From the NCBI RefSeq assembly GCF_001570365.1, contig NZ_BBYK01000072.1:1-64000 (forward strand): a stretch of 64,000 nt of DNA, given 5' to 3'. Position 1 is the stretch's first letter. Each line of letters starts with the position of its first letter. Under the pieces are notes generated by a model, which saw only the letters and a program-made list of their open reading frames with translations, was not told the DNA's origin and did not search any database. Source of the DNA: Microtetraspora fusca. GTDB lineage: Bacteria > Actinomycetota > Actinomycetes > Streptosporangiales > Streptosporangiaceae. Made by a program: the position numbers and the translations under genes. Positions 41,907-51,397 of this stretch are shown here, one piece after another.

Positions 41907-42863
41907 TCAGGACACCACGTCCTTGGCCCGGAACCGCCGGAAGGCGAACGCGACGAGGATCACCGAGTACGTCACGGACACGGCGACGCCCTTGATCATC
42001 CCGCTGTAGTCGGGGTCGGGGGAGAGCGCGTCGGTCCAGGCGTTGTTCCAGAACGTGGGCAGGAACTCGCGGATGGAGCCCAGGGCCTCCACCGCCTGCA
42101 GGATGCTGCTCACGATCACCAGCCCGACCGCGCCGCCGACCGCGCCCAGGGGCGAGTCCGTGCCGACCGACAGCAGGAACGCGACGGCCGCCACGACGAG
42201 CTGGCTCACCAGCGCGTAGGCCACCACGACGGCGAACCTCGGCAGCACGTCCCCGGCCGGGATCGTCTCGCCGGTGCCCGGCACCTGGATGTCGTTCCAG
42301 CCGAAGACGACCGTGCCCGCGAGCAGCGCCATCAGCGGCAGCACGGTCACCGCGGCGGCCGAGTACGCCATCGCGACGACGAGCTTCTGCCGCAGCAGCC
42401 GGTCGCGCGGCACCGGGGCGGCGAGCAGGTAGCGCAGCGACGACCAGCTCGCCTCGCTCGCCACCGTGTCGCCGCAGAACAGCGCCACCGCGACGACCAG
42501 CAGGAAGTTCGCGGAGACCGACAGGGCGAAGGCGGCGAAGTTCAGCCCGCCCTGGGTGGCGAGGTCGGACAGCCGCATACCGCCGCCCTGCCCGCCTCCG
42601 GGCCCCGGGCCGAACTGGAACGCCACCACCAGGACCCACGGGAGCGCGAGCAGCAGCCCGAACATCGCCATCGTCCTGCGGCGCCGGAGCTGGCGGACGA
42701 ACTCCACCCGCAGCGACAGCGTCCGGCCTGGCGCGTACCCCGGCGCCGCCCCCGACGTCCGCGTCGAGGACGCCGGAGGCCCGCCCGGAGAGGTCACCAC
42801 GCCGCCGGCCGAGGCCGCGGGCGTGTTCGCCGGGGCGGACGCCCCGTCACCGTTCAGGCTCAT
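41907..42863 (-). CDS. ABC-2-type transporter permease
   Basis: 318 residues; ATG preceded by aagggaggg. A proline/alanine-rich N-terminal tail of about 50 residues is followed by six hydrophobic segments (MAMFGLLLALPWVLVVAF; AFALSVSANFLLVVAVALFCGDTVASE; AVTVLPLMALLAGTVVFGW; VVVAYALVSQLVVAAVAFLLSVG; AVGGAVGLVIVSSILQAV; VAVSVTYSVILVAFAF). The cytoplasmic GDTVASEASWSSLRYLLAAPVPRDRLLRQK loop is typical of ABC-2 membrane domains. Its ATPase is the C-terminal part of the fusion protein encoded 19 bases upstream. Confidence 0.92.
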   Translation of the reverse strand: MSLNGDGASAPANTPAASAGGVVTSPGGPPASSTRTSGAAPGYAPGRTLSLRVEFVRQLRRRRTMAMFGLLLALPWVLVVAFQFGPGPGGGQGGGMRLSDLATQGGLNFAAFALSVSANFLLVVAVALFCGDTVASEASWSSLRYLLAAPVPRDRLLRQKLVVAMAYSAAAVTVLPLMALLAGTVVFGWNDIQVPGTGETIPAGDVLPRFAVVVAYALVSQLVVAAVAFLLSVGTDSPLGAVGGAVGLVIVSSILQAVEALGSIREFLPTFWNNAWTDALSPDPDYSGMIKGVAVSVTYSVILVAFAFRRFRAKDVVS

Positions 42864-42882
42864 CTGAGCCCTCCCTTCAGGC

Positions 42883-45561
42883 TCAACGCGCCTCTCCGAT
42901 CAGGTCCAGGAAGACGTCCTCCAGCCGGGGGCCGGGGCCGTCCGAGGGGGAGTGGGTGCCGAGCAGCTCGGCGACCGGTCCCTGGAAGACGAGCTGTCCG
43001 CGCCGCATGACCACCACGTGCGTACACGCCTGCTCGACCTCGGCGAGCAGGTGGCTGGAGACGATGACCGTGCGGCCTCCCTCGGCGTACGCCTTGAGCA
43101 CGGCGCGCATCTCGGCGATCTGCGGTGGGTCCAGCCCGTTGGTGGGCTCGTCGAGCACGAGCAGGTCGGGCAGGCCGAGCATCGCCTGGGCGATGGCGAG
43201 CCGCTGGCGCATCCCCTGCGAGTAGGTGCGCACCGCCCGGTCCAGCGCCGCCCCGAGCCCGGCGATCTCCAGCGCCTCGTCCAGGTGGGCGTCCTCGGCG
43301 GGGCGTCCCGTGGCCTGCCAGTAGAGCTCCAGGTTGGCCCGGCCGGTGAGGTGCGGGAGGAACCCGGGCCCCTCCACGAACGATCCGAGCCGCGACAGGA
43401 CCGGAGCGCCGGGGACCACCCGGCGGCCGAAGATGTGGATCTCGCCCTCGTCCGGGTGGATCAGGCCCATCATCATCCGCATCGTGGTGGTCTTGCCCGC
43501 GCCGTTCGGTCCGAGAAGGCCCAGGACCTGGCCCTTCTCCACCTGGAAGGAGAGGTCGTCCACCGCCTTCTCGCCGTTGCGGTAGCGCTTGGTCAGCCCG
43601 GTGATCCGCAGCGGAGCGCCGTCGCCGTCCTCGCGCTCGTCGGCGGGAGCCGTACGGCGGCGGCCGGCGAGGAGGAGCGCCGCCGCGACCACGATCGCGG
43701 CCAGCGGGGCGGCCCATGTCCACCAGGCCGGCCCCGTCGCGGGCGTGACCAGCGACGCGTCGTCGGGGAGCGAGACGGTCCCGCCGGCGAGGCCCACCCG
43801 GTACGCGGCGGGCGCGGACGGCGTGGCGTACCCCATGTCGGTGGTCGTCAGCACGACCCGCAGCCGGTGGCCCGCGTCGAAGCGCCGGTCGATCGCGGGG
43901 AGCGTGACGGTCGCCTCCGCGCCGGACTCCGACGCGGTGACGCGCAGCGGCGCCACCAGGCTCGACGGCAGCACGGCGAGCCGTCCGCCGCTCGCGTCGT
44001 AGAGCTTGGCGAACAGGGTGACCTCGCCCGTGCCGTACACCTTGATCCGCACGGTGGGGGCGCCGGTGACGTGGACCGGCGCGGCGAGCGGCGCGGACTC
44101 GAACACCGCGGCCTGCCCGGGGACGTCCACGGAGACACCGGGGTTGGCGCTCGCGCCGCCGAGCAGGCTCATCCCCGGCACGATCGAGACGGACGCAGGG
44201 GAGCCGCCGGGCGGGTTCGCGATCTCCTGCACCGGGCCGATGACCGGCACCTCGGTCCGCGAGGCGCCTCCCAGACCGGGGTACGAGGGCGCGCTCGCGT
44301 GGACCACGAGGGAGCGGCGGGTGCCGGGGTCCCGGCCGCCGTCGCGCGACACCGTGAAGCCCTCGACCCCCTCGACGTCCCCGGCGGGCGCCGAGGCGGT
44401 CGCGGTGCCCTCGGGCGTGGCGGCCTTCACGGCGTCGCCGGGCGTGCCGGCATCGGCGGTGGTCCGGCCGGCGCGCACGCCGGGGACGGGAGAGTCCTTG
44501 AGCCAGCGGTCGAGCCACGCCGTGGTGCGCTCCTCCACCCATTCGGTGTCGCTGTCGGACCCGCCGCCGTCGTGTCCGCCGCTGATCCAGGCGACCTCCA
44601 CCGGCGCGCCGGTCGCGGCGATCGCCCGGGCGTTGGCGTCCGCGTGCCCCAACGGGAACAGCGAGTCGCGCTGACCCTGGATCAGCAGGGTCGGGATCCT
44701 GATCCGGCCGGCCACCGACACCGGGCTCGACGCGCGCAGCAGCTTCACCGCCTCGGGCGTCGCCCGGCCGGTCTCCGCGACGGTCAGGTACATGTCGCAG
44801 ATCTCGGCCAGGAAGCGGCCGCACTGGGCCTGACGGGAGGCTCCCTGCGCCGCGGGCGCACCGGAGCCGCCGCCGGCCAGGGCGGCCAGCCCGCCCGGCG
44901 CGCCGCCGGGCAGGGCGCTGCCGCCCGAGCTGAAGAAGAGACCGGCCCACATCTTCTTGAACACGCCGTGCTCGGGCCCCTGCCCGGTGGACTCGGGGAA
45001 GAGCGCGTCGGCGAGGTCGTACCAGGTGATCTGCGGCACGATGGCGTCGATCCTGGTGTCGTAGGCGGCGGCCATCAGGGCGATCGCCCCGCCGTACGAG
45101 CCGCCCGCGATGCCCACCCGGGGGTCGCCGTCGGCGTCGAGCCGCACCTCCGGGCGGCGGGCGAGCCAGTCGACCAGCGCCCGCACGTCCTTCACCTCGT
45201 AGTCCGGCGAGTTCAGCGCGATCTCGCCGGTGGAGCGCCCGAACCCGCGGGCCGACCAGGTCAGTACGGCATAGCCGCGCCCGGCCAGCCGGGCCGCCTC
45301 GTCCCGCAGGTCGTCCTTGCTGCCGCCGAAGCCGTGGGCGAGGAGCACGGCCGGGGCCCGGCCGCCGGTGGCGGGCGGGAAGTAGGCGGCGTCCAGCGTC
45401 ACGTGCTGGTCGTCGGCGGGTCCGTCCACGACGGAGATGGCCACGTCCTGCCCGCGTACCCGCGGCTCGGACGGCCACAGGTACCAGGTGAGGCCGCCCG
45501 CGACCACCAGCGCGAGCGCCACCAGTGCGGCAAGGGCGCGCCGCCCACCCCGAAACGTCAT
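42883..45561 (-). CDS. CocE/PepX-type hydrolase fused to an ABC transporter ATPase
   Basis: 892 residues from ATG 45561. Membrane segment at 8-28; extracytoplasmic alpha/beta hydrolase at about 40-390 with AVLLAHGFGGSKDDL, nucleophile elbow VGIAGGSYGGAIALM (Ser155), a likely acid in TLLIQGQRDSLFPLG and His in WISGGHDGGG. A PepX_C-like beta domain follows at about 430-590 (VRIKVYGTGEVTLFAKLYD; GHRLRVVLTTTDMGYA). Second membrane helix at about 606-628 (WWTWAAPLAAIVVAAALLLAG), then a complete ABC ATPase at 649-892: Walker A GPNGAGKTTT (684-691 region), signature YSQGMRQRLAIAQ, Walker B LLVLDEPTNGLD and H-loop VSSHLL. It is the first gene of an operon with the permease. The fusion links an outside hydrolase to a cytoplasmic export ATPase. 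Confidence 0.93.
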   Translation of the reverse strand: MTFRGGRRALAALVALALVVAGGLTWYLWPSEPRVRGQDVAISVVDGPADDQHVTLDAAYFPPATGGRAPAVLLAHGFGGSKDDLRDEAARLAGRGYAVLTWSARGFGRSTGEIALNSPDYEVKDVRALVDWLARRPEVRLDADGDPRVGIAGGSYGGAIALMAAAYDTRIDAIVPQITWYDLADALFPESTGQGPEHGVFKKMWAGLFFSSGGSALPGGAPGGLAALAGGGSGAPAAQGASRQAQCGRFLAEICDMYLTVAETGRATPEAVKLLRASSPVSVAGRIRIPTLLIQGQRDSLFPLGHADANARAIAATGAPVEVAWISGGHDGGGSDSDTEWVEERTTAWLDRWLKDSPVPGVRAGRTTADAGTPGDAVKAATPEGTATASAPAGDVEGVEGFTVSRDGGRDPGTRRSLVVHASAPSYPGLGGASRTEVPVIGPVQEIANPPGGSPASVSIVPGMSLLGGASANPGVSVDVPGQAAVFESAPLAAPVHVTGAPTVRIKVYGTGEVTLFAKLYDASGGRLAVLPSSLVAPLRVTASESGAEATVTLPAIDRRFDAGHRLRVVLTTTDMGYATPSAPAAYRVGLAGGTVSLPDDASLVTPATGPAWWTWAAPLAAIVVAAALLLAGRRRTAPADEREDGDGAPLRITGLTKRYRNGEKAVDDLSFQVEKGQVLGLLGPNGAGKTTTMRMMMGLIHPDEGEIHIFGRRVVPGAPVLSRLGSFVEGPGFLPHLTGRANLELYWQATGRPAEDAHLDEALEIAGLGAALDRAVRTYSQGMRQRLAIAQAMLGLPDLLVLDEPTNGLDPPQIAEMRAVLKAYAEGGRTVIVSSHLLAEVEQACTHVVVMRRGQLVFQGPVAELLGTHSPSDGPGPRLEDVFLDLIGEAR

Positions 45562-45709
45562 GCCCGGGAGCCTACTCAGGCCGTCCTGAGAACCGGCTGA
45601 GACGCCCGGCCCGGCGGGGCCGTCCGAGCCGGTCCCCGGCCGGATATCCAGGAGGTATCCGGGTTGTCCCCGATTGCGTAGCGGGTGAGCGGACGGCATC
45701 ATTTCGCGC

Positions 45710-46909
45710 GTGATTGGAACGCTCAGGCAAACACCTCATCGGATCCTCGACTGGGCCCTCCCGTACTGGACCAGAGGGGAGGCCGGCAGGGAGACTCCGG
45801 CGGAACTGTTCCGGGTCCTCTACCTCGGCTGGTTGACGGCGTTCGTCCTGAAGGTGCTGGGGGCGTCCTGGGACGTGTCCTGGCACTTCCGCTGGCTGCG
45901 CGACGACCTGGCCCCGCCGCACCTGCTCAACACGGTCGGCACGGTCATCGCCGTCGGGCTGACCATCGTCCACTGGTACACCGGTTACGGCGTGGACCGC
46001 CTGGCCTCCAGGCTGATCGTGTGGGGCACGGGCGTCTTCCTCATCGCGATCCCGCTCGACCTGATCAACCACCGCGTCAACGGCCTCGACATCACCGCGT
46101 GGAGCCCCTCGCACGCGCTGCTGTTCATCGGCAGCGGGCTGATGATCGCCGGGGTGACCCGGGGGTGGTGGCTCGGCGCGCCGCGCGGCGACGCGCGGAC
46201 CGAGCGGCGGCGCACCCTGGTCCTCGGCGCGCTGTTCGTCTTCTTCCTGGAGAACCTGCACTTCCCCGCCCAGCAGCAGGAGTACGGCGTGCTGGAGATC
46301 GCCTCCTGGGACCGCGGCGATCCGTACGCGGAGCCGAGCCTGCTGGCGTTCGCCGCCAACCAGCTCGGCCGCGCGGTGGACCGGGAGATGATCGTCAGGT
46401 TCTCGCTGCCGGTGCCCGACCTGCTCTACCCGCTTTGGGTCGGAGTGGCGGGCATGCTCATCCTGGTCATCGCCCGCCACATGGTCGGGCGGACGTGGAC
46501 GGCCACGGCCGTCGCGGGCGCGTACGTCGCCTACCGCGCGCTGGTCTGGCCGCTCTTCGTCGGGATGGGTTTCCCGGCCTCGGCCATCCCGTTCTTCTTC
46601 GTGCTCGCCGCCGTCGGTGTGGACCTCGCCTTCATGGGCTGCCTCCCGCTGGGCGACACGATGGCCGCTCGCCTGGTCCGGCCCGTGCTCGGCGCCGCCC
46701 TGGCCACGGCGGGCGTCTACGGCGGCCTCGCGGTGCAGGGCCACTATCTCGCCGCGCCGCCGTACCCGGTGGACTCGTGGCCGCTCGCGGGCGGCCTTCT
46801 CCTCGCGGTCTGGATCGTCGCCGAGATCGTCGCCTGGAAGTACCGCCTGCGCGACGGCGATCGGGATCAGGCGACGGGCGCGCGGGTCAGCGCCACCGCC
46901 ACGCCGTAG
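45710..46909 (+). CDS. Polytopic membrane protein with intramembrane histidines
   Basis: 399 residues from GTG 45710; no clear ribosome-binding site. About nine or ten hydrophobic segments. Several segments carry His next to aromatic or Pro residues: WDVSWHFRWLRDD, APPHLLNTVGTVIAVGLTIVHWYTGYG, AWSPSHALLFIGSG and FFLENLHFPAQQQEYG. I know no family name. Its 3' end overlaps that of copD by 43 bases on the opposite strand. The His-rich helices and the copper neighbours make a metal-related role possible, but this is inference. Confidence 0.8.
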   Translation: MIGTLRQTPHRILDWALPYWTRGEAGRETPAELFRVLYLGWLTAFVLKVLGASWDVSWHFRWLRDDLAPPHLLNTVGTVIAVGLTIVHWYTGYGVDRLASRLIVWGTGVFLIAIPLDLINHRVNGLDITAWSPSHALLFIGSGLMIAGVTRGWWLGAPRGDARTERRRTLVLGALFVFFLENLHFPAQQQEYGVLEIASWDRGDPYAEPSLLAFAANQLGRAVDREMIVRFSLPVPDLLYPLWVGVAGMLILVIARHMVGRTWTATAVAGAYVAYRALVWPLFVGMGFPASAIPFFFVLAAVGVDLAFMGCLPLGDTMAARLVRPVLGAALATAGVYGGLAVQGHYLAAPPYPVDSWPLAGGLLLAVWIVAEIVAWKYRLRDGDRDQATGARVSATATP

Positions 46910-47973
46910 GCGAGGCCCATGACGGCGAGTTCGAACGCCACCCAGGCGGCGAACGCCGTCGGGGCCCGCCGGCTGATCGCGGGCAGCAGCCGCCAGCGGA
47001 TGTTGCCCCCGAGCAGCGCCACCGCACCGACGAAAAGGATCTTCGCGACGACGAGCCGGCCGTAGCCGGTGGTCACCAGCGAGAGCGGGAACTCCTGGCC
47101 CGGCGTCAGCAGCAGCTCGACCACTCCGTTGAAGAGGCCGGTGAGGCCGACGACGAGCAGCGCCGCCGTCGCCAGCCGGGAGAAGCGCGGCAGCGTCGCC
47201 GCGAGCAGGTCGCGGTTGCCCGCGAGCAGCACGGCCAGCGCGAGCAGGCCCCCGACCCACGCGGCGGAGCCGATGACGTGCAGCTCCATCGAGACCATGC
47301 TCAGGTCGTGCCAGTACCAGTTGGAGGCGTGACCGGTCACCGGCAGCGGCAGCAGGCCGAACGCCGCCACCAGCACGCGGAACTCGGCCGGGACCTTCTC
47401 GCCGAACCTGACCGCCAGCATGCCGACGGCGGCGCTGACCATCGCGCTGGACGCGCTCACGATCAGCCCCTGGCCGGAGCCGATCCGCTCGACGAACTCG
47501 GCCACGTCGGGCGCCTGGCCGGGGTTCAGCTCGGCCGCGCTCAGCACGGTGGACACGAGCGCGGACGCGGCCCACACCAGCGCCGACAGCACCGCCCAGT
47601 GCCGCGCCCGCGAGGCGACCGGCTCGGTGCGCTCCGGATCGCCGAAGCCGAGCAGCTTGGGCAGCAGGCTGAGCCCGACGGTCGCGGTCGCGGCCACGTC
47701 GAGGACCAGCCGCATGACGGGCAGGCCGAAGTCGACCAGGGGGCTGGGCATCACGATGCCCTGCGCGGCCTTCGGGAGGGTCAGCCAGGTCGAGACCAGC
47801 GCGGTGAGCAGCCCCGCGAAGGTGAGCGCGGCGACGGCCAGCCTGGGGCGGGCCACCGGCTCCGTACTCACCGTGCTTTCCGGGCTCTCCAGGCTCTCCG
47901 TGCTTTCCGGGGTCTCCGTGCTTTCCGGGGTCTCGGTGCTCTGCGGGCTCTCGGCGGCTCCGGTCGCGGTCAC
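46867..47973 (-). CDS. copD: CopD-family copper resistance membrane protein
   Basis: 368 residues from GTG 47973, which overlaps the copC stop as GTGA. The N-terminal 45 residues are a Glu/Ser/Thr/Pro repeat (STETPESTETPESTESLESP). Eight hydrophobic segments follow. CopD-typical His-bearing text is PVTGHASNWYWHDLSMVSMELHVIGSAAWVGGLLALAVLL, with Gly-His and His-(I/V)-x-G-x-x-x-W-V-G-G motifs. CopD works with CopC in moving copper across the cytoplasmic membrane. Second gene of the copC-copD operon. Confidence 0.93.
   Translation of the reverse strand: MTATGAAESPQSTETPESTETPESTESLESPESTVSTEPVARPRLAVAALTFAGLLTALVSTWLTLPKAAQGIVMPSPLVDFGLPVMRLVLDVAATATVGLSLLPKLLGFGDPERTEPVASRARHWAVLSALVWAASALVSTVLSAAELNPGQAPDVAEFVERIGSGQGLIVSASSAMVSAAVGMLAVRFGEKVPAEFRVLVAAFGLLPLPVTGHASNWYWHDLSMVSMELHVIGSAAWVGGLLALAVLLAGNRDLLAATLPRFSRLATAALLVVGLTGLFNGVVELLLTPGQEFPLSLVTTGYGRLVVAKILFVGAVALLGGNIRWRLLPAISRRAPTAFAAWVAFELAVMGLAYGVAVALTRAPVA
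47869..47950. repeat. 18-bp tandem repeats in the copD 5' end
   Basis: tccgtgctttccggggtc occurs exactly twice (47897-47914, 47915-47932), flanked by degenerate copies on both sides, about four units in all. They encode the repeated Glu-Ser-Thr-(Glu)-(Thr)-Pro peptide at the N-terminus of CopD. Copy number is likely to vary between strains. Confidence 0.8.
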
Positions 47974-48590
47974 GCCGCGCCTCGCAGCCTGCGGTCGTGC
48001 CGGACGAGCACGTACGCGGACAGGGCGAGCAGCGCGGCGGCGACGACGAGCAGACCCCACACCCAGCCACCGGACGAGCTCTGCGCGGCGAGGTCGGCGG
48101 CCGAGGCGGCGGAGCCGGGCTCCCCTCCGGCGGCCGGGGGCAGCGGGTCGCCCGCCGCCGGAGTCGAGGCCGCCGAGGGGGACGGCGTGGGCTCGGCCGA
48201 GGGGGAGGACTGCCCGGCGGCCGGTCCGGCCGCGGTCAGCGTGAAGGTGATCGTTCCGGTGACCGGGTGGCCGTCGTTCGACACGACGCGATAGCCGATC
48301 GTGTACGCGCCGGCCGGGCCGAGCGGAGCCAGGCCGACCGAGACGTCGTTCCCCTTCGTCGCGATCTCACCTTGCGCGTACTCGGCCCCGTCGGGACCGG
48401 TGACCGCGATGCGCGCGAAGTCCCGGCGTACGGGCTGGTCGAACTTCAGCGTGATCCGCTCCGGAGCGGTGGAGACCTGGGCGCCGTCCTTGGGGTCGCT
48501 GCCGACCAGCACGTTGTGCGCCTGCGCCGGCGCCGCGACGCCCAGCAGAGCGGCGCAGGCGAGCAGCAGGACCGTGAGTAGCCGCCTCAC
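47970..48590 (-). CDS. copC: CopC-domain copper-binding protein
   Basis: 206 residues from GTG 48590 (ggaagg upstream). Signal peptide VRRLLTVLLLACAALLGVAAPAQA, so that cleavage leaves an N-terminal His: HNVLVGSDPKDGAQVSTAPERITLKFDQPV, the classical Cu(II)-binding amino terminus of CopC. A second ligand region is VVSNDGHPVTGTITFTL. A Pro/Ser/Ala linker and a C-terminal membrane helix (GWVWGLLVVAAALLALSAYVLV) anchor it outside the cell. Translationally coupled to copD through GTGA. Confidence 0.94.
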   Translation of the reverse strand: MRRLLTVLLLACAALLGVAAPAQAHNVLVGSDPKDGAQVSTAPERITLKFDQPVRRDFARIAVTGPDGAEYAQGEIATKGNDVSVGLAPLGPAGAYTIGYRVVSNDGHPVTGTITFTLTAAGPAAGQSSPSAEPTPSPSAASTPAAGDPLPPAAGGEPGSAASAADLAAQSSSGGWVWGLLVVAAALLALSAYVLVRHDRRLRGAA

Positions 48591-48782
48591 CGATGATGAC
48601 CTTCCATTGGATGCTTCCTGACCCAGACATGGTCCCACCTGTCCGGCACCGGTACGGCTCCCGCCGGGTCGGCGGAAGCCCGCATCCCCTGTGGCGTCGC
48701 CCTCGGAGAACGAGCAAAAGTTCCGGCGGGCCCACCGCGGCTCGCGGCCTGGCGGCGCAGGGGCCGCCGGAGAAGGGAAAAG

Positions 48783-48828
48783 TCCCCGGGCCGCGTGTGG
48801 GGGGCGTACGGATCACGCGGCCCGGGGA
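48783..48828 (-). terminator. Strong rho-independent terminator of the chitinase gene
   Basis: Perfect 15-bp arms (tccccgggccgcgtg at 48783-48797; cacgcggcccgggga at 48814-48828) around a 16-base loop. Read leftward the stem is followed by cttttccc. It begins about 70 bases after the chitinase stop codon. Confidence 0.8.
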
Positions 48829-48899
48829 GGTCAGGAGGGTTCCCGGAGCCGGCGGGGCTCCGGGAACGGGTCTCTGCCGGGAGGTTCGGCGGGGGCAGG

Positions 48900-51296
48900 T
48901 CAGCAGGCGCCGAGGTCCGTCCAGACGCCCCAGTCGCCGGTGGTCCCCGGCTCCTCGTTCTGCGTCCACCACTTGGCCTGCCACTTGTGGCCCTTGTGGG
49001 AGACCTGCTGGCCGCCCGTGTAGACCGTGCCGGACGCCCACGCGGGCGCGGTGCACGCGCCGCCGCTCGGAGACGCACTGGGGGAGGCGCTGGGGGAGGC
49101 ACTGGGCGACGCGCTGGGGGAGGCGCTCGGGCTGGGGGACGTGCCGCCCCGGGCGTTCTCGAAGGCCAGGCCGTACGTCTTGCCGCCGAAGGTCAGCGTG
49201 AAGTTCGCCGGGCCGGGGGCGGGCAGGTAGTAGACGTAGTCCAGCGTGACCGACGCGCCCGGCGCGAGCGACTGCCAGGTGGGGATCTTCACCGAGACCC
49301 GGTGGAAGTCGCCCTTGAGGCCGCCGACGTTGCTGCCGGTGTGCCCGCTGCTGATCACCTGTAGCCCGAACCCGGACTGGTCCTTGGCGTTGTTCGGCGC
49401 GGACGTCGCGTAGTCCCACTGGAACTCGGCCCCGCCGGGGATCGTCGTCTGCGAGTTGTTGGTGATCTTCAGCTTGGGGTTGATCGGGTAGTTGCTGTCG
49501 CCGACGGGGAACCCGGTCGCCTCGACCGTGACGTTCAGCTTCTCGGCCGGGATGTTCACCTTCGCCATGGTCGCCCCGTACGGCGCGGCCGTCTTGAGCG
49601 TGTCGTAGGCGAGGGTCGTCAGCGTGTCGCCCATGAAGTACTCGGAGCCGGTCCACCGGTAGTCGCCGGCCAGCTCCCAGATCATGACACCGCCGAGGCC
49701 CTTGTCCTTGACGTAGTTCGCCTTCACGCCGATCGACTGCTCGTCCTCGGTGGACAGGAACACCTTCTTGGCCGAGTTCCACAGCCAGGGCGCGGCCATC
49801 GTGGAGTCGTAGTAGCGGGTGTAGGTGCCCGTCATCCGGTCCTCGGGGTCGTTCGCCGGGTCCAGGCCGTAGGCCGCGCCGTACGAGCCGGTGATGCCCT
49901 TCTCCAGGTTCTTGGCGTGCCACATCGGGTTGGAGCCGGCGCCGACCTCCTTGCCGTTCTCCTCGTCGTGCCAGAGGTTGTCCACGCCGCGCGCGCCGTC
50001 GCCGCACGTCGTCAGCCCGATGGGGCAGTTCGAGCCGTTCGACGTGCCCCACAGGCCGTTGGTGCCGCCGTTGACGTTCTTCCAGCCGCGCGTGTAGTAC
50101 GGCACGCCGATGTTGATCCGCCCGGCCGGCATCGCGCCGCGGAAGTAGTGGTAGGCCCAGTCGGTGTTGAGGTAGCCGATGCCGCCGTACTGCGAGGTGG
50201 TGTACACGCCCCACTTGGCGAGTTCGGCGTCCTTGCCGTCGTCGTACAGCGCGGCGTTGGGCCCGACGAACTCGTTCCACGCGCCGTGCAGGTCGTACGA
50301 CATGATGTCGACGTAGTCGAGGTACTGGGCGACCTGGAAGGTCTCCATGCCGCGCAGCAGGTAGCCGGAGGCGGGCGTGGCGACGGTGAGCATGTAGTAC
50401 TTGCCGTCGGCGGCGGAGGCCCGGTCGAGCTTCTCGCGCAGCGTCTTCATCAGCGCCGCGTACCCCTTCATGAGGTTCGCCCGGCGCGCGTTGGCGACGG
50501 TCCAGTCGAGCGGGTTGCCCGCGTCCTTCATGGAGGTCGGGTACTCGTAGTCGATGTCCACGCCGTTGAAGCCGTAGTCGCGCACGAACTTCACCGCCGA
50601 GTCGGCGAAGGTGTCAATACCGGCCTGGTTGACCGAGCCGTTGGCGTTGACGGTCATGGTGTAGAAGCCGCCGGAGGCGACCCGGCCGTTCCCTTCCAGG
50701 TAGCCGCCGGTCTCGGCCCAGCCGCCCACGCTGATCAGCGTCTTGGCGTGCGGGTTGACCTTCTTGTACTTGTTGAGCAGGTTGAAGTGCCCCTTGTACG
50801 GCAGCGCAGGGTCGAGCTCGGCTCCGGCCACGCCCGGCCACTCCATGCCGGTCGCCGGGTTGTCCGGGCCGTTCGCGCCGACCGAGATCTTGTTGTCCGA
50901 ACCGACGTGCGCGAAGGCGTAGTTGATGTGCGTGATCTTGCTCCACGGGATGTCCTTGGCCAGGTAGGACGGCTGGCCGTGCTTCCCGTCACGCCACCCG
51001 GTGAAGTAGCCGATGATCCGGCGCGGGTGGTCGGAGCCCATCTTCTCCCGCCCGGCCTCGTCGTAGACCAGGCAGTACGGAACGTCCACACCGGGCGTCC
51101 GGTAGAGGCCGTCGGGGCGGCAGGTCTCGTTGTCGGCCGCCGCGGCCGCCGCTCCGGTGAGCGCGCCGGCGACGAGGGCGAGGGACGCTCCGGCCGCCGC
51201 CAGCACCGTCCGCACACGCGGACGGGTGGGTTTCGGGGCGGAAGCGGCCGGAGGTACGGCGGGCGATCGGGATGAGGACGGTCGGGAAGAGAACAC
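48900..51296 (-). CDS. Secreted GH18 chitinase with C-terminal chitin-binding module
   Basis: 798 residues from GTG 51296 (ggaggtgg upstream). Signal-peptide-like N-terminus ([24 protein letters not shown]). GH18 barrel: [23 protein letters not shown] and the active-site strand [13 protein letters not shown], in which the catalytic Glu and the two preceding Asp are present but the first Asp of D-x-x-D-x-D-x-E is Asn. Then [12 protein letters not shown] and a late [11 protein letters not shown]. After the barrel come a beta-sandwich ([36 protein letters not shown]), a Ser-Pro-Ser-Ala repeat linker and a CBM5/12-like module ([32 protein letters not shown]). It degrades chitin outside the cell. 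A palindrome lies about 100 bases upstream. Confidence 0.96.
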   Translation of the reverse strand: MFSSRPSSSRSPAVPPAASAPKPTRPRVRTVLAAAGASLALVAGALTGAAAAAADNETCRPDGLYRTPGVDVPYCLVYDEAGREKMGSDHPRRIIGYFTGWRDGKHGQPSYLAKDIPWSKITHINYAFAHVGSDNKISVGANGPDNPATGMEWPGVAGAELDPALPYKGHFNLLNKYKKVNPHAKTLISVGGWAETGGYLEGNGRVASGGFYTMTVNANGSVNQAGIDTFADSAVKFVRDYGFNGVDIDYEYPTSMKDAGNPLDWTVANARRANLMKGYAALMKTLREKLDRASAADGKYYMLTVATPASGYLLRGMETFQVAQYLDYVDIMSYDLHGAWNEFVGPNAALYDDGKDAELAKWGVYTTSQYGGIGYLNTDWAYHYFRGAMPAGRINIGVPYYTRGWKNVNGGTNGLWGTSNGSNCPIGLTTCGDGARGVDNLWHDEENGKEVGAGSNPMWHAKNLEKGITGSYGAAYGLDPANDPEDRMTGTYTRYYDSTMAAPWLWNSAKKVFLSTEDEQSIGVKANYVKDKGLGGVMIWELAGDYRWTGSEYFMGDTLTTLAYDTLKTAAPYGATMAKVNIPAEKLNVTVEATGFPVGDSNYPINPKLKITNNSQTTIPGGAEFQWDYATSAPNNAKDQSGFGLQVISSGHTGSNVGGLKGDFHRVSVKIPTWQSLAPGASVTLDYVYYLPAPGPANFTLTFGGKTYGLAFENARGGTSPSPSASPSASPSASPSASPSASPSGGACTAPAWASGTVYTGGQQVSHKGHKWQAKWWTQNEEPGTTGDWGVWTDLGAC

Positions 51297-51397
51297 GGGC
51301 GGGCCACCTCCATAGGCGACAGGACTTCGTGCGCACCCCGCCCCCAGGGGTCTCGATCTGGAAGTTAGGTCCTCCGGCCTGGGCGGTCAATGCTCTC

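Noticed and set aside
42952-45600. 882-codon rightward frame opposite the hydrolase/ABC fusion
   Set aside because: Antisense shadow dominated by Arg/Gly/Asp/Ala; the leftward frame has complete hydrolase and ABC motifs.
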